Position numbers and translations under genes: made by a program. Below, one piece after another: positions 7,203 to 14,279 of a DNA stretch of 38,466 nucleotides. Positions within the stretch are counted from its first letter, which is position 1. The number at the start of each line of letters is the position of its first letter. Under the pieces are notes generated by a model that made no database searches, had not been told where the DNA came from, and saw only the letters and a list, made by a program, of their open reading frames with translations. The DNA comes from Actinomycetota bacterium (lineage in GTDB: Bacteria; Actinomycetota; Acidimicrobiia; IMCC26256; PALSA-555): assembly GCA_003140175.1 (NCBI GenBank), contig PLJD01000127.1, forward strand, positions 11,994-50,459, given 5' to 3'.

Positions 7203-8084
7203 TCAGTCAGCGTGGCTCGGGCGCCGCCGCAGCGCCTGCCAGAGACTTTCCATCCCGATTCGCGCAGCGAGAAACAACGCGGCCGGCACCAAGAGCACGC
7301 GTCGCCATCCGTGCCAGCGTTTCGTCGCGAACCGCAGCAGCGACCGGTGGTGCGCGACGATCATGCGGTACGGATGCCGGTCGGTGCTGACACCCCGCAC
7401 GTGCACGACGGTGCCGCCCGGCTCGTAGGCGACCCGCCACCCGGCGCGTCGGAGCGTCCAACACAAGTCGACGTCCTCGACGTACATGAAGTATCGCTCG
7501 TCCCAGCCGCCGATCTGCTCGACGGCGGCGCGGCGCAGCCACACCGCAGCTCCCGAGACCCAGTCGACGTCACGGGCCACCGCCGGGTCGGCGTCGAGCT
7601 GCCGGTACCGGCGCGTGAACGGGTTGCGTGGCCAGAGCCGTCCCAGCGCCCCGTGGCCGGCGGCGTCGAGCGTCGTGGGCAGCTGCCGAGCCGACGGGTA
7701 GACGGTTCCGTCGGGCTCGAGGATGCGGGGACCGACTGCGCCGACGTCCGCCTCGTCGTCGAGGCGTCCCACCAGCGCCGCCGCGGTCCCCGGCTCGACG
7801 CGCAGGTCTGGGTTGCAGACCGCGACGACCGGCCCGGTCGTGGCCTCGATTCCCCGGTTGGCGGCGGCCGCGTACCCGAGGTTGGTGCCGGTGGCGAGGA
7901 TCGGCACGTCGGGGCGCCGGTCCCGCAGCGCGTCGAGGGAGCCGTCGCTCGACGCGTTGTCGACGACGACCACCTCGGGGGGTCCGGCGCTGGTGTCGGC
8001 GAGGAGCGACTCGACGCACGCGACCAGCAATGGGCCGGCCTCGTAGTTCACGACGACCGCGGCCCAGCGCGGCGGCGGCGTCAC
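7203..8084 (-). CDS. wbbL: Family 2 glycosyltransferase, WbbL-like rhamnosyltransferase
   Basis: The 293-residue protein has the WbbL layout: AAVVVNYEAGPLLVACVESL, EVVVVDNASSDGS, a GTNLGYAAAANRGI motif, VCNPDLRVEPG in place of the DXD, DVDWVSGAAVWLRRAAVEQI, and YVEDVDLCWTLRRAGW. A hydrophobic patch near residue 265-280 suggests membrane association. WbbL of mycobacteria adds L-rhamnose to GlcNAc-PP-decaprenol, the linkage unit of arabinogalactan; here the sugar is inferred from family and synteny only, and no rml genes are present in the window. GTG start at 8084, 1 nt after the preceding GT2 gene's stop. Confidence 0.8.
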   Translation of the reverse strand: MTPPPRWAAVVVNYEAGPLLVACVESLLADTSAGPPEVVVVDNASSDGSLDALRDRRPDVPILATGTNLGYAAAANRGIEATTGPVVAVCNPDLRVEPGTAAALVGRLDDEADVGAVGPRILEPDGTVYPSARQLPTTLDAAGHGALGRLWPRNPFTRRYRQLDADPAVARDVDWVSGAAVWLRRAAVEQIGGWDERYFMYVEDVDLCWTLRRAGWRVAYEPGGTVVHVRGVSTDRHPYRMIVAHHRSLLRFATKRWHGWRRVLLVPAALFLAARIGMESLWQALRRRPSHAD

Positions 8085-8085
8085 G

Positions 8086-8799
8086 TCAGTCGACGAAGCG
8101 GTACTTGACGAGGGTCCACAGGGCGATCGCGCCGTCCTGCCAGGTGATCTTCTTGCCCTCCTCGAGCGTGCGCCCCGCGTAGGAGATCGGCACCTCGTAG
8201 ATGCGGATCCCCACCTTGAGCAGCTTGGCCGTCACCTCGGGCTCGAAGTCGAAGCTTCGGGCCCGCAGCGAGATCTGGTCGATGATCCGCCGGTCGAAGA
8301 GTTTGTGGCCGGTCTCCATGTCGGACAACGTCGAGTTGTACAGCACGTTGGCCACCAGGGACAGGAACCGGTTGGCGACCCAGTGCCAGAACAGCATGTT
8401 GCGGCGCTCGCCCGTGAAGCGTGAGCCGTAGACGACCACCGCCCGGCCTTTGAGCACCGGGTTCAGCAGCTTCGGCCAGTCATCAGGGTCGTATTCGAGG
8501 TCGGCGTCTTGGATCAGCACCAGGTCGCCGGTCACGTACTCGAGGCCGGTGCGGATCGCAGCCCCCTTGCCGCGGTTCTTCGGGTGGTACACGACGCGCA
8601 GGGTGCTGTCATCGAGCTGCTGGAGGACGTCGCGGGTTCCGTCGTTGCTGCCGTCGTCCACCACGATGATCTCGCGAGCCATGGGCAGCTCGACGGCGCG
8701 CATGCGCCGGACGATCTCGACGATGGTGTTCCGCTCGTTGAACGCGGGCACGATCACCGAGAGCTTCGTGTAGTGACCGAGCGGTTCGATGGTCGTCAC
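8086..8799 (-). CDS. Family 2 glycosyltransferase, polyprenyl-phosphate mannose synthase (DPM1)-like
   Basis: The 237-residue enzyme has LSVIVPAFNERNTIVEIVRR, EIIVVDDGSNDGT, the NRGKGAAIRTGLEY motif, and LIQDADLEYDPDDWP as the metal-binding DXD region, followed by SDMETGHKLFDRRI. These are hallmarks of dolichyl/polyprenyl-phosphate hexose synthases, which move a hexose from a nucleotide sugar to a polyprenyl phosphate. There are no C-terminal membrane segments, so it is the short soluble form. The start is GTG at 8799, sharing GTGA with the stop of the decarboxylase gene, so the two are coupled. It probably makes a lipid-linked sugar for extracytoplasmic glycosylation in the same pathway. Confidence 0.85.
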   Translation of the reverse strand: MTTIEPLGHYTKLSVIVPAFNERNTIVEIVRRMRAVELPMAREIIVVDDGSNDGTRDVLQQLDDSTLRVVYHPKNRGKGAAIRTGLEYVTGDLVLIQDADLEYDPDDWPKLLNPVLKGRAVVVYGSRFTGERRNMLFWHWVANRFLSLVANVLYNSTLSDMETGHKLFDRRIIDQISLRARSFDFEPEVTAKLLKVGIRIYEVPISYAGRTLEEGKKITWQDGAIALWTLVKYRFVD

Positions 8800-9740
8800 C
8801 TCATCTGCTCGGCTCGGTGTCGGTACCAGTCGTAGGTGCGCTGCAGCCCCTCCCGCAGGTCCACCTGGGGTGACCAGCCGAGCACCTCGCGGGCCCGCGT
8901 GATGTCGGGACAGCGACGGGCCGGGTCGTCGTGGGGAAGGTCGACGAACGTAATCGTCGAGGAGGAGCCGGTGATCTCGAGCACGAGCTGGGCGACCTCC
9001 AAGATGGTGTGTTCCTCGGGGTTCCCGATGTTCATGGGGCCGGTCCACGACGAGGCGAGGAGGGCGAGGATGCCGCGCACCTCGTCCTCCACGAAGCAAA
9101 ACGAGCGGGTCTGGGTGCCGTCGCCGTACACGGTGAGCGGCTCGCCGGCCATGGCCTGGGCCAAGAAGTTCGACACCACCCGCCCGTCCGCGGGCAGCAG
9201 GCCGGGCCCGAAGCAGTTGAAGATCCGCACGATCTTGGTGTCGAGGCCGAACACCCGGTGGTAGGCCATTGTGAGCGCTTCGGCGTATCGCTTCGCCTCG
9301 TCGTAGACCGAGCGCGGCCCGACCGGGTTGACGTTGCCCCAGTACGACTCGGCCTGAGGATGTTCGGCGGGGTCGCCGTAGATCTCGCTCGTCGAAGCGA
9401 GCAGGAACGAGCTGTGGTGGGTACGGGCGAGCTCGAGCGCGTGGCGGGTCCCCTCGGCGCCCACCCGCAGCGTCTCGAGGGGGTGGGCCAGGTACTCGGG
9501 GACGCTGGCGGCGCTGGCCAGGTGGAGCACGCGGTCGACCGGTCCTTCGACTGCGAGGCCGAGGACGACGTCGTGCTCGACGAGCTCGAACGCCGGGTCC
9601 TCGACGAGGTCGGCGACCTGCTCGAGGCGTCCGGTGGACAGGTCGTCGACGGCGAGGACCTCTCGACCCTCGGCGAGGAGGGCCCGGCATACGTGCGCGC
9701 CGACGAAGCCGGCGCCGCCCGTGACGACGGTGCGTGGCAT
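8796..9740 (-). CDS. uxs: UDP-glucuronate decarboxylase (UDP-xylose synthase)
   Basis: This 314-residue extended SDR begins RTVVTGGAGFVGAHVCRALL and carries features specific to UXS enzymes: STSEIYGDPAEHPQAESYWG, NPVGPRSVYDEAKRYAE (catalytic Tyr/Lys), FNCFGPG followed by DGRVVSNF, and GDGTQTRSFCFVEDEV. It converts UDP-glucuronate to UDP-xylose with internal NAD recycling. The gene starts 1 nt inside the stop of the UDP-glucose dehydrogenase gene that makes its substrate, so two consecutive steps are encoded together. Xylose or a derived 4-keto-pentose is thus a likely component of the surface glycan. Arnold-type 4-keto-pentose formation is the main alternative. Confidence 0.88.
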   Translation of the reverse strand: MPRTVVTGGAGFVGAHVCRALLAEGREVLAVDDLSTGRLEQVADLVEDPAFELVEHDVVLGLAVEGPVDRVLHLASAASVPEYLAHPLETLRVGAEGTRHALELARTHHSSFLLASTSEIYGDPAEHPQAESYWGNVNPVGPRSVYDEAKRYAEALTMAYHRVFGLDTKIVRIFNCFGPGLLPADGRVVSNFLAQAMAGEPLTVYGDGTQTRSFCFVEDEVRGILALLASSWTGPMNIGNPEEHTILEVAQLVLEITGSSSTITFVDLPHDDPARRCPDITRAREVLGWSPQVDLREGLQRTYDWYRHRAEQMR

Positions 9741-11032
9741 CAGCGTCCGACGCCGCGGTAGGTGAAGCCGAGGTTTCGCATGGCGGCGGGATCGAGCAGG
9801 TTCCGGGCGTCGACGATCGCGCGCCCGGTCACCAGCGCCGCCACTCGGGTGAAGTCCAGCCAGCGGAACTCGTCCCACTCGGTCAGGACGAGGAGCACGT
9901 CGGCGTCGACGCAGGCGTCGTAGGGATCCGCCACCACGTCGAGCGTGGGGAGGATCTCGCGGGCTGCTTCGCCGCCGGCGGGGTCGTAGGCGCGCACCTC
10001 GATGCCGTCGGCGATCAGTCGCCCGAGCACGCCGAGGGCCGGCGAGTCCCGCAGGTCGTTGGTGTTCGCCTTGAACGTCAGACCCCACGCGGCGAGGCGT
10101 CGGCCGGCCGGCCGGCCGCCGAGCGCCTCGTGGACCTTGGCCACGATGCGGTCTCGCTGGGCGGTGTTGGTCGCGACGACCGCGTCGAGCAGTGAGAAGT
10201 CCTCGTGCACCGCGGCGGCGGTGCGCAACAGCGCCGAGGTGTCCTTGGGGAAGCACGAGCCGCCCCAGCCGGGCCCGGGGTGCAGGAACTCGAAGCCGAT
10301 GCGAGGGTCATAGCCCATGCCGAGGGTCACTTCTCGTACGTCGGCGTTGACGGCCTCGCAGATATTGGCGACCGCGTTGACGAACGACACCTTCGTGGCC
10401 AAGAAGGCGTTCGAGGCGTACTTGACCATCTCGGCCGACGCCGGGTTGGTGACCAGCACGGGGGCTTGGACGTTGCGATACAGCTCGGAAACCCGGACCG
10501 CGACGGCCGGGTCGTCAGCTCCGATCACGACCCGGTAGGGACTGAGGAAGTCGCGCACCGCGGTGCCCTCGCGCAGGAACTCCGGGTTCGACGCGACGCC
10601 GATCTCCGGGACCGCCCCTGCGTCGCGGAGCAGACGGGCGACAAGCGTGGTGGAGCCGACGGGCATCGTCGACTTGTTCACCACGATCGTGCCCGGCCGC
10701 AGCACCGGGGCGAGCTCGCGCACGACCGTCTCCACGGTGGAGAGGTCGGCGTCGCCGTCGGCGGCTCGGGGGGTTGGCACGCACACGAACACGAACGCCG
10801 CGTCGGTCGCCGCCGCGACGGCGCCGTCCACGAACCGCAACCGTCGGGTCGAGAGGCCCTCCCGCACCAGCTCGGGCAGGCCTTCTTCGAGGACCCCGAC
10901 CTCCCCCTTCGCGAGGCGGCGGACCTTGTCGGCGTCGACATCACCGACGACGACCTCATGGCCCAGATGGGCGAAGCAGGCACCGGTGGTGAGGCCGACG
11001 TAGCCCGCGCCGACGACGCCGATTCGACTCAC
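9740..11032 (-). CDS. ugd: UDP-glucose 6-dehydrogenase
   Basis: The 430-residue protein fits the family length. It has an N-terminal Rossmann motif RIGVVGAGYVGLTTGACFA, VFVCVPTPRAADGDADLS, NKSTMPVGST, SNPEFLREGTAVRDF, the Lys of MVKYASNAFLATKVSF, and the catalytic Cys in GWGGSCFPKDTSALL, then WGLTFKANTNDLRDSPAL in the C-terminal UDP-binding domain. It oxidises UDP-glucose to UDP-glucuronate with two NAD+. It precedes the UDP-glucuronate decarboxylase gene (1-nt overlap) and follows the LCP gene by 13 nt, so it is the second gene of the polysaccharide operon. Confidence 0.95.
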   Translation of the reverse strand: MSRIGVVGAGYVGLTTGACFAHLGHEVVVGDVDADKVRRLAKGEVGVLEEGLPELVREGLSTRRLRFVDGAVAAATDAAFVFVCVPTPRAADGDADLSTVETVVRELAPVLRPGTIVVNKSTMPVGSTTLVARLLRDAGAVPEIGVASNPEFLREGTAVRDFLSPYRVVIGADDPAVAVRVSELYRNVQAPVLVTNPASAEMVKYASNAFLATKVSFVNAVANICEAVNADVREVTLGMGYDPRIGFEFLHPGPGWGGSCFPKDTSALLRTAAAVHEDFSLLDAVVATNTAQRDRIVAKVHEALGGRPAGRRLAAWGLTFKANTNDLRDSPALGVLGRLIADGIEVRAYDPAGGEAAREILPTLDVVADPYDACVDADVLLVLTEWDEFRWLDFTRVAALVTGRAIVDARNLLDPAAMRNLGFTYRGVGR

Positions 11033-11045
11033 CGCGCGGCCTGAC

Positions 11046-12527
11046 TCAGTGGCACGGCGGCTGGATCGGGATCGGCGTCCCGAACACCGCCGCGCTCACC
11101 GGGGTGGACGTCTGCGCGGTGTCGCCGCTGCTGGGAGGTGGGCCGGCGACCGGGCCGGTGGAGTTCGACGAACCGCCCGCTACCGACCCGCCACCGGACG
11201 GGAGGACAATCGATTGGAAGTCGCTCCCGAGCACGACCGAGACGTCCGCGGCACCCTTGATGGTGGGATCCTCGACGAGACGCGCCGCGGGGTTGAGGTA
11301 CTCGAGCACGAGCTCGCCTTGGGTGACGGAACCTGGCTTGTAGCGGACCTCGGTCTGGGCCACCGGCGCGAGGGCGCTGACGGTCCCGCCGGACTGGAAG
11401 CCGCCCTTTTGCACCAGGTCGTTCAGCGCGCCCTGGGCGAGCCCGGCCTTGCCGGTGGCGTCGACGACCTGAACCTTGACCGAGGGGGGCGTCACCGTGC
11501 CGGCGGCGGGGGTCGTGGACGAGTTGGTGAAGCTTTGGAGCTGGGCGAGCACCCCGTCGGCAGCGGGCTGCTGGACGTACAGCACGTCCTGGCCGCTCTG
11601 CTGGGGACCGTTGGACCATGGCAACGTCTCGAAGTCGAGATGGCTCGAGTCGTTGGGGTTCACGGTCCGGAAGGCGTCGATGAGCGACAGGATGTCGTCC
11701 TTCGAGAGGTTCTGGTCGATGGTCAGGTTGGCGAGCACCGTGTCCACGACGTCGTTGGCGGTGATCGGGTCCTCGAGGCTGCGCTGGACGGCGATCCCGG
11801 CCAGTTCGCGGATGAACTGCTGCTGGCGGTTGATGCGCCCGATGTCACCCGTCCCGTCGGCGGAGATCCACTTCTTCTGCGACAGGCTGAAGAACTGCAG
11901 CTCCCGCGACCGCGTGTAGGAGAGCGCGGTCGAACCGTCCAGCAGCTCGCAGCCCCCCAGGGTGTGGAGGCCCGTCTCGAGGTCCCGGGCCGGGTACGGG
12001 AAGTAGACGGGCACCCGCCCGATGGCGTTGACGACCCCTTGGAAGCTTTGGAAGTCGACTTCGACGAAGTGGTTGATGTTGACGTTGAAGTCGGCCTTCA
12101 GCATCTCGATGACTTTGTTCGGGCCGGCGTTGAACGCCCCGTTGATCTTGCCCATCCCCATGCCGGGGATGTTCACCCAGAGGTCGCGCGGGAACGAGAC
12201 GACCAGGGTCTTCTTGGCGTCCGGCTCGATGTGGATCACCATCATCGTGTCGGAGCGCTGACCTCCGGCCGTCGCTTCGCTGCCGAACGCCTGTTGTTGC
12301 GTCGCGTTCTTCACGAAGGCCCGGCTGTCGGAGCCGAGCAGCAGGTAGTTGGCGCCTTGCGGCGGCGGTGGGGCGGTTTTGACGCTCACGCGCTTCACGC
12401 TGGCGATCTTGCGGTCGATCACGATGTTGGCGGTGACCACGCTGCCGATCATGACGGCGCTCCCCACCACGAGCGCGATGAGGTACCGGCCCGTGAACGC
12501 GCGCAGGAGGGATCGACGAATCGCCAT
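11046..12527 (-). CDS. LytR-CpsA-Psr (LCP) family wall-polymer ligase with LytR_C domain
   Basis: The 493-residue protein has a short cytoplasmic N-terminus, one membrane helix at about 14-36 (YLIALVVGSAVMIGSVV), an LCP domain from about 58 to 235 (NYLLLGSDSR, GGQRSDTMMVIHI, SFPRDLWVNIPGMGMGKIN, YTRSRELQF with the conserved Arg residues), a LytR_C domain near 345-435, and a Pro/Ser/Thr-rich tail ending in Cys-His. LCP enzymes transfer polyprenyl-PP-linked glycans to peptidoglycan outside the membrane; M. tuberculosis Lcp1 (Rv3267), in the syntenic location, attaches arabinogalactan. It is the first gene of the leftward operon; TACACT at 12543-12538 lies 10 nt before the ATG. Confidence 0.92.
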   Translation of the reverse strand: MAIRRSLLRAFTGRYLIALVVGSAVMIGSVVTANIVIDRKIASVKRVSVKTAPPPPQGANYLLLGSDSRAFVKNATQQQAFGSEATAGGQRSDTMMVIHIEPDAKKTLVVSFPRDLWVNIPGMGMGKINGAFNAGPNKVIEMLKADFNVNINHFVEVDFQSFQGVVNAIGRVPVYFPYPARDLETGLHTLGGCELLDGSTALSYTRSRELQFFSLSQKKWISADGTGDIGRINRQQQFIRELAGIAVQRSLEDPITANDVVDTVLANLTIDQNLSKDDILSLIDAFRTVNPNDSSHLDFETLPWSNGPQQSGQDVLYVQQPAADGVLAQLQSFTNSSTTPAAGTVTPPSVKVQVVDATGKAGLAQGALNDLVQKGGFQSGGTVSALAPVAQTEVRYKPGSVTQGELVLEYLNPAARLVEDPTIKGAADVSVVLGSDFQSIVLPSGGGSVAGGSSNSTGPVAGPPPSSGDTAQTSTPVSAAVFGTPIPIQPPCH

Positions 12528-12590
12528 GGGGGCGGCCAGTGTACCGACGAGGCCCCGCTGGCTTCCTTCGCGCCGCGTACCCTCGAGCCC

Positions 12591-12629
12591 ATGGCGGAGT
12601 GCCGAACCGGCGGCGGGGTCTCGAGGTGA
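12591..12629 (+). CDS. Possible 12-residue leader peptide upstream of the class IV aminotransferase
   Basis: ATG at 12591 encodes MAECRTGGGVSR and stops at TGA 12627-12629, which overlaps the aminotransferase GTG (12626-12628) as GTGA. A TACCCT hexamer (12578-12583) lies 7 nt before this ATG, the spacing seen at other leaderless starts here. Translation of this ORF would bring ribosomes to the aminotransferase start, which lacks a good Shine-Dalgarno sequence. It is too short to be a conventional product; a coupling or attenuation leader is the likely role. Confidence 0.4.
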   Translation: MAECRTGGGVSR

Positions 12630-13471
12630 CCGGCTCGACGGTCTGGGTCGACGGCGAGCTCCTCGACGCCGAGCGGGCCCGCATCTCGCCGTTTGACCAC
12701 GGGATCCTCGTCGGTGACGGAGTCTTCGAAACCCTGGGCGTGTATCGCGGCGTGCCGTTCGCGTGGCGGCGCCACCACGAGCGCCTCGCCTGGTCCGCCG
12801 AGCACCTCGGCCTCAGGGTGCCGGACTCGGGTGCCCTCCGAGCCGCGGCCGACGCGGTGCTCGCGGCGAACCAAGTCGAGGCGGGACGCCTGCGAATCAC
12901 CGTCACCGGTGGCCCCTCGCCGCTGGGCTCGGAGCGGGGCGACGCGCCACCGACGGTGATCGTGGCTGCCGGTGCCGCCCGGGCCCGACCTCCCACGGAG
13001 CGGGTGATGACCGTGCCGTGGCCGCGCAATGAGCGGGGGGCCACCGCGGGTCTCAAGACCATCTCGTACGCGGAGAACGTCCGCGCCCTGGCCTACGCGC
13101 AGGCGCGCGGTGCGTCCGAGGCGATCTTCGCCAACACCCGCGGCGAGCTCTGCGAGGCGACCGGATCGAACGTGTTCGTCGTCGACGACGGTGTCGTCCG
13201 CACGCCGCCCGCCGAGTCGGGCTGTCTGCTCGGCGTGACCCGCGCCCTGGTGCTGGAGCTCTGCGGCGAGCTCGGCCTCGCCTCCGAGGTGCTGGCGCTT
13301 CCCCTCGACGCGCTCGGCCGCGCCGAGGAGGCCTTCTTGACCTCCAGTACGCGCGAGGTCGCGCCGATCGCCCGCGTGGACGGGCGAGACCTTGCCCGCG
13401 CGCCGGGAGCGGTGAGCGAGCAGCTCGCCGCGGCGTTCCGCACCTTCATCGAGCGGAACGTCGATCCGTGA
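12626..13471 (+). CDS. Class IV PLP aminotransferase / aminodeoxychorismate lyase-like
   Basis: The 281-residue protein (GTG at 12626) aligns with fold-type IV PLP enzymes. STVWVDGELLDAERARISPF and DHGILVGDGVFETLGVYRG form the N-terminus, the PLP Lys is about residue 144 in AGLKTISYAENVRAL, and the C-terminal half has EAIFANTRGELCEATGSNVF and FLTSSTREVAPI. The family includes branched-chain aminotransferases, D-amino-acid aminotransferases and 4-amino-4-deoxychorismate lyase (PabC). The short length and EATGSNVF motif fit PabC or D-amino-acid types, but substrate cannot be assigned. An upstream extension to 12539 is open, but the GTGA overlap with the leader ORF argues for 12626. Its last 26 bp overlap the convergent birA gene. 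Confidence 0.85.
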   Translation: MTGSTVWVDGELLDAERARISPFDHGILVGDGVFETLGVYRGVPFAWRRHHERLAWSAEHLGLRVPDSGALRAAADAVLAANQVEAGRLRITVTGGPSPLGSERGDAPPTVIVAAGAARARPPTERVMTVPWPRNERGATAGLKTISYAENVRALAYAQARGASEAIFANTRGELCEATGSNVFVVDDGVVRTPPAESGCLLGVTRALVLELCGELGLASEVLALPLDALGRAEEAFLTSSTREVAPIARVDGRDLARAPGAVSEQLAAAFRTFIERNVDP

Positions 13472-14222
13472 GCGGCCGCAGGTGCACGACGTCTCCAGCG
13501 GCCACCATCGTCGTCGCGCCGTCCGTCCGGCGCACCACGAGCCGCCCGACCTCGTCGACGTCGGTCGCGACGCCCTCCAGCTCGCCGTCGGCGAACTCGA
13601 CACGCACCGGGCGGCCGATCGTCGCCAGGCGAGCCCGGTAGTCGCCGGGCACCATGTCGAGCGCGTCGAGGCGCGCCGCGAAGCGATCCAAGAACGCGCC
13701 GAGGAGCGCGTCGCGCTCGACGGCGTGGCCCGCCTCGCGGTCACAGGCGGTGGCGATGAGCTCGAGCTCGGCGGGATAGCCGCCCCACGTCACGTTGCAG
13801 CCCACGCCGACCACCACGGCTCGCACGGCACCCGCGGCGCTGAGATCGGCCTCGGCGAGGAGCCCCGCCAGCTTGCGGTCCCCCACCACCAGATCGTTGG
13901 GCCATTTCAGCTCGGCCGCGAAGCCCGCCACGGCGCGCACCGCTTCAAGGAGACTGAGCGCGGCGGCCATCGTGATGACGTGCAGCTGCTCGGCGACCAG
14001 CGCGGGGCGGAGCAGCACGGAGACCAGCAGCGACGACCCGGAGGGCGCGGTCCAGACGCGGCCGCGGCGCCCCCGGCCGGCGTGCTGCTGGTCGGCCACC
14101 ACGACCAGGCCCGGCTCGGCTCCGGCGCGGGCCTCGTCGAGCACGAGGCGGTTCGTCGAGTCGACGTCCTCGAGGCGACGGATACGCCAGCGCACCGCCG
14201 GGCTGGCGGGCAGATCGCCCAT
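13446..14222 (-). CDS. birA: Biotin--[acyl-CoA carboxylase] ligase, class I
   Basis: The 258-residue enzyme carries the biotinyl-AMP binding loop AGRGRRGRVWTAP at about residues 48-60 and KWPNDLVVGDRKLAGLLAE with the catalytic Lys at about 106, then the small C-terminal SH3-like domain. It lacks the N-terminal DNA-binding domain of bifunctional BirA, so it should only attach biotin. It is divergent from the biotin carboxylase-BCCP gene, its likely substrate, with 57 bp between them. TATCCT at 14235-14230 lies 7 nt before the ATG, consistent with a leaderless start. The 3' end overlaps the convergent aminotransferase gene by 26 bp. Confidence 0.92.
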   Translation of the reverse strand: MGDLPASPAVRWRIRRLEDVDSTNRLVLDEARAGAEPGLVVVADQQHAGRGRRGRVWTAPSGSSLLVSVLLRPALVAEQLHVITMAAALSLLEAVRAVAGFAAELKWPNDLVVGDRKLAGLLAEADLSAAGAVRAVVVGVGCNVTWGGYPAELELIATACDREAGHAVERDALLGAFLDRFAARLDALDMVPGDYRARLATIGRPVRVEFADGELEGVATDVDEVGRLVVRRTDGATTMVAAGDVVHLRPLTDRRSAR

Positions 14223-14279
14223 GCACCGTAGGATACGGCGGCCTTCGCGCCGACAGTTCGAGAGCGGGGACTCGCTTTG

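Noticed and set aside
12539-12625. Upstream extension of the aminotransferase to ATG-like start at 12539
   Set aside because: The added residues are Arg/Pro-rich, without family match, and the region holds the probable promoters of both divergent genes.
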